Below are positions 1 through 6,048 of a stretch of DNA of 7,022 nt, in pieces. The DNA lies in contig DAOUWN010000110.1 in the NCBI GenBank assembly GCA_030667105.1, forward strand, positions 1-7,022, in the 5' to 3' direction. Position numbers and translations under genes: made by a program. The notes beneath the pieces are model-generated. The model was not told the DNA's origin. It saw only the letters and a list, made by a program, of their open reading frames with translations, and did no database searches. The stretch is from Deltaproteobacteria bacterium. GTDB lineage: Bacteria; Desulfobacterota; Desulfobacteria; C00003060. Position 1 is the stretch's first letter. The number at the start of each line of letters is the position of its first letter.

Positions 1-2
1 AT

Positions 3-118
3 TTACATTTTCAGGAGTCGAGGCGCACGCATGGCAAGGCGCGAGGAGGGCGAATAGCAAGCTATTTAACCGACGAGCAACGCAGCCAGGCGGGATGGAT
101 CGGCGCATCAAAATGTGA
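3..118. repeat. Dispersed-repeat-like element with inverted ends and central hairpin
   Basis: This non-coding block is bounded by inverted 7-mers: ACATTTT at 5-11 and AAAATGT at 110-116. Its centre is a near-perfect hairpin, with AATAGC at 53-58, an AA loop at 59-60 and GCTATT at 61-66. Between centre and ends the two G+C-rich arms (about 20-52 and 70-106) are only imperfectly complementary, with scattered G-C pairs. Overall it resembles a miniature folded repeat (REP-, BIME- or MITE-like). From memory, blocks of this style recur between genes in deltaproteobacterial genomes, but only one copy is visible here, so its repeated nature is inferred. No open frame in it looks real. It could be a structured intergenic repeat, a non-autonomous mobile element or part of a transcript 3' end. 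Confidence 0.55.
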
Positions 119-245
119 AGTTATTTTCGAGCGAGCCCTTATTCCCTGCTCACAAATAATTGAGGAATTTGGGGATTGCGCCTAGACGGCTTGAAAACAT
201 CGCAGGGATTGAGGAATTAGAAACGGGTTCAACGGACAGTTGGCT
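117..245 (+). other. Leader region upstream of cysS
   Basis: This is the non-coding stretch between the repeat element and the cysS start. It carries an 11-bp direct repeat, ATTGAGGAATT, at 159-169 and 208-218. A TTGAAA at 191-196 resembles a -35 box, but no convincing -10 hexamer follows at normal spacing, so no promoter is called. A short GGA at 234-236 lies 9 nt before ATG 246 and is the only plausible, and weak, Shine-Dalgarno. I see no T-box-like structure or terminator. Confidence 0.4.
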
Positions 246-1688
246 ATGCTGAAAATCTACAACACCTTGACCAGGAAAAAGGAGATCTTTGAGCCTATAG
301 AGCCTGGCAAGGTCAAGATCTATGTGTGTGGGCCCACGGTTTACGATGCAAGTCATATTGGCCACGCCCGTTCTGTGGTCGTGTTCGATGTGATTGTCCG
401 CTATCTCAAGGCCACAGGCTATGACATTACTTATGTGCGGAATTTCACTGACATTGATGACAAGATTATTAACCGGGCCAACGAACTGGGCATTTCGACC
501 AACGAACTGTCAGAAAAGTATATTCATGAATTCTATGAAGACATGGATGCCCTCAGGGTGGAGCGGCCAACTGAGGAGCCGAGAGCCACAGAGCATATTC
601 CCGAGATCATCAGTTTGATCCAGCGCCTCTTTGAGCAAGGACTGGCCTATGAGGCTGGAGGCGACGTCTTTTACGCGGTGGAACGTTTCAAGGGTTACGG
701 CAAGCTTTCGGGTCGCAGGTTAGAGGATATGCAGGCGGGGGCCAGGGTGGAGGTCGACGAGAACAAACGGAATCCGTTCGATTTTGCCCTTTGGAAGGGG
801 GCCAAACCAGGCGAGCCTGTGTGGAACAGCCCCTGGGGAAAAGGTCGTCCAGGCTGGCACATAGAATGCTCGGCCATGAGCAAACACTTTCTGGGGCAGC
901 CCTTTGATATCCACGGTGGGGGCAAGGACTTGGTGTTTCCACATCACGAAAACGAGATTGCCCAATCTGAAGGAGCCTTCGGAGGGACCTTTGTGAATTT
1001 CTGGATACACAACGGCTTTGTTCAGATTGACCAGGAGAAGATGTCCAAATCGCTCGGGAACTTCTTGATGATCAAGGACATTCTGAAACAGTATCGCCCT
1101 GAGACGGTTCGCCTGTTTCTCCTTTCCAATCACTATCGAAGCCCGGTCGATTTCACAAAAAAGGCCATGACAGAGGCTGAAACCGGCCTTGAGAAGATAT
1201 ATGCCTTGTTCGGGAGGATGGCCCAATCCACAGGGATCGATGCGCCTGATCTTGATGAAGAAGAACCAGGGGACCTTTGGGTACGGTGTTGCGAGGCCAT
1301 GGATGATGATTTTAACACAGCCAGGGCCATTGGACTTGTGTTTGACACAGCGCGACGGCTGAACCGGGTTATGGATGATACGGGAGAAAAAGGGGAGGCG
1401 CTGGATCAGGCAATGCTTAGGTCTGTCCGGGCAGATTTGGTGCGTGTGGGAGAGGTTCTCGGAATTGGGACAGAGTCGCCTTCTCATTTCTTTGAACAGA
1501 AGAAGGCTAAGGCCTTAGAGGATGAGACAATTGATGCGACCTTGGTGGAGGGACTCGTCGCTGAGCGGATCGAAGCGAGGCAGCAGAAGGATTGGGCCCG
1601 GGCTGACCAGATTCGTGATCAGCTTGCCGCCATGAACATTGTGCTTGAGGATCGGCCGGATAGGACAATCTGGAAGATCAAGACTTAG
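246..1688 (+). CDS. cysS: Cysteinyl-tRNA synthetase (CysRS)
   Basis: This cytoplasmic class I aminoacyl-tRNA synthetase uses ATP to charge tRNA-Cys with cysteine. The 480-residue product matches the usual bacterial length. From ATG 246, the catalytic HIGH motif is at residues 37-40 and KMSKS at 265-269. The expected zinc ligands are all present: Cys28 (in CGPTVYD), Cys208 (in WHIECSAM), His233 and Glu237 (in FPHHENE). These lie at or one residue from the E. coli positions (28, 209, 234, 238). The Rossmann catalytic core is followed by the helical anticodon-binding region, and the C-terminus carries the family-typical RADQIRDQLAAMNI segment. An in-frame TTG at 240 would add two residues. ATG 246 is preferred because it places the first zinc cysteine exactly at position 28. 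The gene looks intact and ordinary, with no frameshift. A weak hairpin/T-run 43 nt downstream suggests it is transcribed separately from uvrB. Confidence 0.97.
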   Translation: MLKIYNTLTRKKEIFEPIEPGKVKIYVCGPTVYDASHIGHARSVVVFDVIVRYLKATGYDITYVRNFTDIDDKIINRANELGISTNELSEKYIHEFYEDMDALRVERPTEEPRATEHIPEIISLIQRLFEQGLAYEAGGDVFYAVERFKGYGKLSGRRLEDMQAGARVEVDENKRNPFDFALWKGAKPGEPVWNSPWGKGRPGWHIECSAMSKHFLGQPFDIHGGGKDLVFPHHENEIAQSEGAFGGTFVNFWIHNGFVQIDQEKMSKSLGNFLMIKDILKQYRPETVRLFLLSNHYRSPVDFTKKAMTEAETGLEKIYALFGRMAQSTGIDAPDLDEEEPGDLWVRCCEAMDDDFNTARAIGLVFDTARRLNRVMDDTGEKGEALDQAMLRSVRADLVRVGEVLGIGTESPSHFFEQKKAKALEDETIDATLVEGLVAERIEARQQKDWARADQIRDQLAAMNIVLEDRPDRTIWKIKT

Positions 1689-1704
1689 CCAAGTGAAATA
1701 CTGG

Positions 1705-1719
1705 CATGATGTAATCATG
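1705..1719. repeat. Short perfect palindrome after cysS
   Basis: CATGAT and ATCATG form a perfect 6-bp inverted repeat around the loop GTA, 16 nt after the cysS stop. No T-run follows it, so it is not a terminator by itself. It could be a protein-binding site or chance. Confidence 0.3.
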
Positions 1720-1730
1720 AAGTATGAGAA

Positions 1731-1754
1731 CAGTGAAAACCGCACTGCTTTTTT
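1731..1754 (+). terminator. Weak intrinsic-terminator-like hairpin after cysS
   Basis: CAGTG (1731-1735) pairs perfectly with CACTG (1743-1747) around a 7-nt loop. One C separates this stem from six consecutive T (1749-1754). The geometry is that of a Rho-independent terminator in the cysS direction, but the stem is only 5 bp, so it may be weak or accidental. Confidence 0.42.
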
Positions 1755-1755
1755 C

Positions 1756-1780
1756 CGTTCCAACTTTGTGGCGTTCCAAC
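1756..1780 (+). promoter_or_regulatory. 9-bp direct repeat upstream of uvrB, possible operator
   Basis: CGTTCCAAC occurs exactly at 1756-1764 and again at 1772-1780. The copies are separated by 7 nt (16 bp start to start) and lie 50-74 nt before the uvrB start codon, directly after the terminator-like T-run. Position and regular spacing would suit a regulator binding near the uvrB promoter. Because uvrB is an SOS gene in many bacteria, a LexA-type site was considered. The repeat does not match the alphaproteobacterial GTTC-N7-GTTC box (the gap between GTTC cores here is 12 nt), and I see no CTGT-N8-ACAG box. No clear -35/-10 pair was identified. Confidence 0.3.
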
Positions 1781-1818
1781 ATGCTGTTGTCCTCTGCCTC
1801 AGGCGGATGGAGCGCAGC

Positions 1819-1822
1819 GGAG
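1819..1822 (+). promoter_or_regulatory. Ribosome binding site deciding the uvrB TTG start
   Basis: GGAG lies 7 nt before TTG 1830, a good Shine-Dalgarno spacing. It supports the non-ATG start, which also gives the N-terminus expected for the family. Confidence 0.6.
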
Positions 1823-1829
1823 CTGTTCA

Positions 1830-3824
1830 TTGTCTTCCTTCAGGTTGATCTCCGGTTTTGCGCCAAAAGGCGACCAATCCAAGGCCATTGAAGCGCTGAG
1901 CAAGGGCGTAACGCAGGGGGGGCGCAACCAGGTGCTCCTGGGTGTGACAGGTTCCGGCAAAACCTTCACCATGGCACATGTGATTTCCCAGGTCCAGAAA
2001 TCCACCCTGGTCATTGCCCCTAACAAAACGCTGGCCGCCCAGCTTTACGGCGAGTTCAATACGCTCTTTCCTGAAAATGCCGTCGAATTTTTCGTTAGCT
2101 ACTATGACTATTACCAGCCTGAGGCGTACCTGCCTGCAGTTGACACCTACATTGAAAAAGATGCTTCGATCAATGAGATGATTGACAGGTTACGGCACTC
2201 GGCCACCCGGTCTCTCCTTGCCCGCCGTGACGTGATCGTTGTAGCCAGCGTATCGTGCATCTTTGGCCTCGGAGCCCCTGAAGACTACCTTGAAATGTGC
2301 CTTGAACTCAAGCCCGGGGCTACCATTGAGCGAGATGTGATGCTCAGCAGGCTCGTTTCCATGCAGTACACCCGAAACGACTATGATTTCCATCGCGACA
2401 CCTTTCGCGTAAGGGGAGACCGCGTGGAGATTTTCCCGAGCTATGAGGATCAAAAGGCCATTCGCATTGAGTTTTTCGGTGATACCCTTGAGCAAATCCA
2501 TGAAATAGACCCGCTTTTGGGCAAAGTCCTGAGGTTGATTGAAAAAGTAGTCATCTTTCCAGCCAGTCATTACGTGGCTTCGAGAGTAACTCTGAAGAAT
2601 GCGGTGAAATCCATCAAAGAGGAACTTAAGGGGCGTATTGATCATTTCAGGGCAGCCAAGAAATGGATTGAGGCGCAACGTATCGAGGAGCGCACCAATT
2701 TTGACCTGGAGATGATGCAGGAACTCGGTTACTGTCACGGCATTGAAAACTACTCGCGACATCTGACGGGAAGAAACGCTGGAGAGCCGCCCCCGACCCT
2801 GCTTGACTACTTCCCAAAAGACTATCTACTCTTTATTGATGAGAGCCATATTGGGGTGCCTCAACTCCGAGGCATGTACCACGGAGATCGATCCCGAAAG
2901 GAGACCTTGGTGCAATACGGGTTCAGGCTTCCCTCAGCCCTGGACAACAGGCCACTGAACTTTGAGGAATTCACCCAAAAGGTCTCACAGGTTATCTTTG
3001 TGTCGGCCACTCCTGGAGACTATGAGATTGAGAAGGCCGAGGGTCGTGTTGTGGAGCAGGTCATACGTCCGACCGGGCTCATTGATCCAAGGATTATCAT
3101 CAGGCCGGCTGAAGACCAGGTGGACGATTTGCTTGAAGAGATCAGGGTTAGGGAAGAACGGAATGAAAGGGTCCTGGTGACCACGCTAACCAAACGCATG
3201 GCAGAGGATCTCACGGACTATTACGAGGATTTGGGCGTTCGGGTCCGTTACCTTCACTCTGATATTAAGACCATGGAACGAACCGAGATTATTCGCGACC
3301 TTCGTCTGGGGGTCTTTGACGTACTCGTGGGCATCAATCTTCTCAGAGAAGGCCTGGACCTGCCTGAGGTCAGCCTCGTAGGCATCCTGGATGCTGACAA
3401 AGAGGGGTTTCTTCGTTCGGAGCGGTCTCTGATCCAGACCTGTGGTCGGGCTGCAAGAAACGTTTTTGGCACAGTGATTTTCTACGCAGATCGTGTGACA
3501 CGTTCCATACAGAAGGCCGTTGATGAGACAAACCGGAGACGAAGCCTTCAGGCGGCCTATAATAAGAAACACGGTATCACTCCAGAGACCATACAAAAGG
3601 AGATAACCAGCATCCTCACCTCCGTCTATGAGGCCGACTACGTGACCGTGCCGGCGGTTTCAGAACCTTCTGTCAAATACAAATCAGGGGACGAGCTTGA
3701 GAAAATCATCCTGGGGCTTGAGGAAGAGATGAAAGGGGCAGCAAAGGATTTGGCCTTTGAAAGGGCCGCAACACTCAGAGATCAGATCAAAGAGTTGCAA
3801 GAACTGGACATGGATCTAAGATGA
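1830..3824 (+). CDS. uvrB: UvrABC excinuclease subunit B
   Basis: UvrB is the damage-verifying helicase-like subunit of nucleotide excision repair. It is loaded on DNA by UvrA, opens the strand with its beta-hairpin, then recruits UvrC for incision. The 664-residue product is of normal length. Visible motifs, in order, are Walker A GVTGSGKT (38-45), the beta-hairpin region starting [11 protein letters not shown] (90-100) and continuing through [10 protein letters not shown], Walker B DESH (337-340), and the late helicase segment [15 protein letters not shown]. Motif VI reads QTCGRAAR (GRAAR 539-543). The C-terminal UVR coiled-coil domain (about 625-660), which contacts UvrC, is complete. The TTG start is chosen because [15 protein letters not shown] aligns with the E. 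coli N-terminus KPFKLNSAFKPSGDQ and a GGAG sits 7 nt upstream. Cys538 in motif VI, where E. coli has Ile, is unlikely to matter. The stop overlaps the next gene's start by 4 nt, so the two genes are very probably cotranscribed. Confidence 0.98.
   Translation: MSSFRLISGFAPKGDQSKAIEALSKGVTQGGRNQVLLGVTGSGKTFTMAHVISQVQKSTLVIAPNKTLAAQLYGEFNTLFPENAVEFFVSYYDYYQPEAYLPAVDTYIEKDASINEMIDRLRHSATRSLLARRDVIVVASVSCIFGLGAPEDYLEMCLELKPGATIERDVMLSRLVSMQYTRNDYDFHRDTFRVRGDRVEIFPSYEDQKAIRIEFFGDTLEQIHEIDPLLGKVLRLIEKVVIFPASHYVASRVTLKNAVKSIKEELKGRIDHFRAAKKWIEAQRIEERTNFDLEMMQELGYCHGIENYSRHLTGRNAGEPPPTLLDYFPKDYLLFIDESHIGVPQLRGMYHGDRSRKETLVQYGFRLPSALDNRPLNFEEFTQKVSQVIFVSATPGDYEIEKAEGRVVEQVIRPTGLIDPRIIIRPAEDQVDDLLEEIRVREERNERVLVTTLTKRMAEDLTDYYEDLGVRVRYLHSDIKTMERTEIIRDLRLGVFDVLVGINLLREGLDLPEVSLVGILDADKEGFLRSERSLIQTCGRAARNVFGTVIFYADRVTRSIQKAVDETNRRRSLQAAYNKKHGITPETIQKEITSILTSVYEADYVTVPAVSEPSVKYKSGDELEKIILGLEEEMKGAAKDLAFERAATLRDQIKELQELDMDLR
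3821..3824 (+). promoter_or_regulatory. ATGA stop/start overlap coupling uvrB to the radical SAM gene
   Basis: The start codon ATG (3821-3823) overlaps the uvrB stop TGA (3822-3824). Only a short GGA at 3812-3814 precedes it as a Shine-Dalgarno. Initiation therefore probably depends on ribosomes terminating on uvrB, which would tie expression of the two proteins together. Confidence 0.7.
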
Positions 3825-5686
3825 AGACAGAGCGCGGGGATCAACTCGAACGTATTGCCTTGGTTTCAACGCCATGGCCCCTTTACAGCCGGCCTTCTAT
3901 TCAGCTTGGTGCGCTGAAGGCCTATTTGAAAGGCCGGTTTCCTGATCTGAACGTACAGGCACTTCATTTCTATCTTAAGGTGGCGGAAAGGATTGGGTAC
4001 AAGCTCTACCAGGCGATTTCGGAAAGGACATGGCTGGCAGAGTCCGTGTATGGCGCCTTGTTATTTCCTGAACGTAAGAAAGAGATCAAAAAGATTTTTT
4101 ACGGCGAGGCAAAGGGCCAGGCGGAGCTTCGCAACGTTGATTTCGATGCCCTGACCTCTGAGATCAAGGATGCGTCTGATGGACTTATCCGTGCCGTGGA
4201 CTGGGCGAGATGCGGGCTTGCGGGTTTTTCCATCTGTCTCTGTCAGCTCACCTCATCGCTTTATTTCATCAAGTGTATCAAGCAGGGGTTTCCTCATTTG
4301 CCTATTGTGGTGGGCGGTTCCACATTTGCCGGGGACATGATCCCTGGACTCCTGAAGTCTTTTCCCGACGTGGACTTTGCGATAAATGGCGAAGGTGAGC
4401 TCCCACTGAGCACACTTATTCGTCAAGCGAGAGACTCGCTGGGGAATGATGATTTTCCTCCTATCCCGGGTGTTGTCACGAGGCAAGGGAGAGAAGCCGA
4501 TCCCACTGTCACCTTTTATCAACTGGAAAATCTTAACAGCCTGCCGCCCCCGGACTATGACGACTACTTTTATCTCGTAAAGACACTGGATCCTGAAAAG
4601 AGGTTTTTCCCGACCCTTCCTGCTGAAGTATCCAGGGGATGCTGGTGGCGGTCTGCAAAGGGTTCTTCAAAACGCACGGGGGGGTGTACCTTTTGTAACT
4701 TGAATCTTCAGTGGAATGGGTACAGATCCAAGGGCGTGTCTCAAATAGTCTCTGAGGTTGATTACTTGACCACAAAGTACAAGGCCCTTTCTGTGGCCTT
4801 TATGGATAACCTGCTTCCGCTGCGCCAGTCCAAGGAGATATTTTCCCAACTTGGTGCGCTGGAAAAGGACTTCCGCCTTTTTGCAGAGCTCAGGGCGACC
4901 ACGCCACGTGACGTTCTCAATGCCATGAAGGCTGCGGGAACCCACAAGGTCCAGATCGGCATTGAAGCGTTGAGCACTCGACTCCTTGAGAAACTCAACA
5001 AGGGCACCACAGCCATCCAGAACCTGGAAACCATGAAGCACTGTGAAGAGTTGGGGATTTCAAACATCTCAAATCTCATCGTCCGTTTTCCGGGTAGCGA
5101 TGCTGAAGATGTGGATGAGACCCTTCGTGCCCTTGAATTTGCCCTGCCTTTTCGGCCCTTGAGATTTGTCCATTTTTGGCTTGGCTTTGGAAGTCCGGTG
5201 TGGCAAAATCCCGGTTCCTTTGGTCTGAAGGCAACCTTTAATCATCCTTACTATGCGCTCATGTTCACACCTGATATTTGCCGGTCGATGCGTTTTATGA
5301 TCCAGTCCTACAGGGGTGACCTTTCATATCAAAGAAAACTGTGGCAACCCGTGAAGAAAAAAATGAGGGCTTGGAAAAGGGTTTATGACAAACTCCACCA
5401 AGGCCCTTCCTGTTCCCCCATCCTTAGCTTTCGCGATGGACGAGATTTTTTGATCATCCGCGAGAGGCGTTTTCAGGCAGCCCCGTTGACGCACCGTCTT
5501 GTGGGAACGTCCAGGGCGATTTACCTTTTCTGTGAACAGCATCGTTCCCTTAAGAGCATCGCGGCCCGCTTTCCAAAAGCGGGAGAGGAGAAGATCGTGC
5601 CTTTCTTGAAAATGATGGTGGACAAGAAAGTGATGTTTGAAGAAAATGGAAGATACCTGAGCCTGGCAGTGCCGGTGCGTAAGTAG
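3821..5686 (+). CDS. B12-binding radical SAM protein, RiPP-maturation (C-methyltransferase) type
   Basis: A predicted cytoplasmic enzyme of 621 residues with three parts. Residues ~11-200 form a cobalamin-binding-like domain beginning [20 protein letters not shown], with VVGGSTFAG (163-171) and INGEGE (188-193). No DXHXXG cobalamin-ligand motif is evident. The radical SAM core runs from ~265 to ~470, with cluster cysteines Cys274, Cys289 and Cys292 in SRGCWW...GCTFCNL, followed by [19 protein letters not shown] and LIVRFPGS. The C-terminus ends with RYLSLAV. The [28 protein letters not shown]-like, GIE-LS and terminal YLSLAV signatures match my recollection of the 'RiPP maturation radical SAM protein 1' family. 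Members modify ribosomal peptides, and some are assigned as C-methyltransferases. I recall CX7CX2C cluster spacing for that family, whereas here it is CX14CX2C, with a Lys/Ser/Gly-rich insert (277-288). No precursor peptide is recognisable nearby, so the substrate is unknown and methylation is inferred. The gene overlaps uvrB and is followed after 9 nt by a small gene. Confidence 0.85.
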   Translation: MKTERGDQLERIALVSTPWPLYSRPSIQLGALKAYLKGRFPDLNVQALHFYLKVAERIGYKLYQAISERTWLAESVYGALLFPERKKEIKKIFYGEAKGQAELRNVDFDALTSEIKDASDGLIRAVDWARCGLAGFSICLCQLTSSLYFIKCIKQGFPHLPIVVGGSTFAGDMIPGLLKSFPDVDFAINGEGELPLSTLIRQARDSLGNDDFPPIPGVVTRQGREADPTVTFYQLENLNSLPPPDYDDYFYLVKTLDPEKRFFPTLPAEVSRGCWWRSAKGSSKRTGGCTFCNLNLQWNGYRSKGVSQIVSEVDYLTTKYKALSVAFMDNLLPLRQSKEIFSQLGALEKDFRLFAELRATTPRDVLNAMKAAGTHKVQIGIEALSTRLLEKLNKGTTAIQNLETMKHCEELGISNISNLIVRFPGSDAEDVDETLRALEFALPFRPLRFVHFWLGFGSPVWQNPGSFGLKATFNHPYYALMFTPDICRSMRFMIQSYRGDLSYQRKLWQPVKKKMRAWKRVYDKLHQGPSCSPILSFRDGRDFLIIRERRFQAAPLTHRLVGTSRAIYLFCEQHRSLKSIAARFPKAGEEKIVPFLKMMVDKKVMFEENGRYLSLAVPVRK

Positions 5687-5689
5687 GAG
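5685..5689 (+). promoter_or_regulatory. Ribosome binding site of the 116-aa gene
   Basis: AGGAG overlaps the stop codon of the radical SAM gene and lies 6 nt before ATG 5696. It is the strongest Shine-Dalgarno in the window. It supports independent or coupled high-level translation of the small downstream gene. Confidence 0.7.
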
Positions 5690-5695
5690 TGATAC

Positions 5696-6046
5696 ATGAT
5701 GAGTAAATACATGCAAATGAAAGTGAGCATTCTTCCCTATTACAAGAAAGGTCTGGGTGAAGCCTACCCCGAAATTGCCCGTCGCCTTAGTTTCGTGGAC
5801 GAGGCATGGGTGGAAGAAGGGCCTTGCCTGTTTGAAATTGTGGGAAGGTTTGACAGGCTGCTCTATGAACTGGAAGGGGACCCACCTTTCAGAGAAATCC
5901 TTCTTCAGCACAGGACTACTCTGCACCGGTATTATGAAGGAATAGAAGAGCAAGTTGCCGACTGGCATTTGGCTAAGGTTGATCAAATTTTGTACAAGAT
6001 GGAGGACATTTTTGACGAGATAGAAAGGGAACTCGCCAAGATATGA
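5696..6046 (+). CDS. Conserved-looking small protein of unknown function, radical SAM partner candidate
   Basis: I do not recognise this 116-residue protein. It has no signal peptide, membrane segment or zinc motif, and only one cysteine (in EGPCLFE, residue 44). It is strongly charged and reads as mostly helical, with a charged amphipathic C-terminal helix (about 88-115, ADWHLAKVDQILYKMEDIF region). A double-glycine cleavage site and repetitive core, as in NHLP or Nif11 precursors, are absent, so a classical RiPP precursor is not indicated. A perfect AGGAG and a 9-nt gap after the radical SAM gene make it real and probably cotranscribed. ATG 5699 (second codon) or ATG 5711 are alternative starts; ATG 5696 gives the best ribosome-site spacing. 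By position it could be a substrate, chaperone or accessory of the radical SAM enzyme, but this is inference. Confidence 0.75.
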   Translation: MMSKYMQMKVSILPYYKKGLGEAYPEIARRLSFVDEAWVEEGPCLFEIVGRFDRLLYELEGDPPFREILLQHRTTLHRYYEGIEEQVADWHLAKVDQILYKMEDIFDEIERELAKI

Positions 6047-6048
6047 TG

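Noticed and set aside
117..245. T-box or other riboswitch controlling cysS
   Set aside because: No T-box consensus, specifier stem or terminator/antiterminator pair is visible in the short leader.
720..1487. 255-aa minus-strand open frame opposite cysS
   Set aside because: It lies wholly antisense to a certain cysS gene and its translation (Cys/His/Pro-rich, no family look) is a typical shadow frame.
1756..1776. Alphaproteobacterial-type LexA box GTTC-N7-GTTC
   Set aside because: The two GTTC cores are 12 nt apart rather than 7, so the known box is not matched.
1639..1848. 69-aa frame spanning the cysS end and the cysS-uvrB gap
   Set aside because: It overlaps the end of cysS and the start of uvrB in another frame, with no ribosome site and no recognisable sequence; it also crosses the terminator-like hairpin.
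5696..6046. Classical NHLP/Nif11-type RiPP precursor
   Set aside because: No Gly-Gly or similar cleavage site, no short variable core and a charged helical C-terminus; kept only as a possible non-classical partner.
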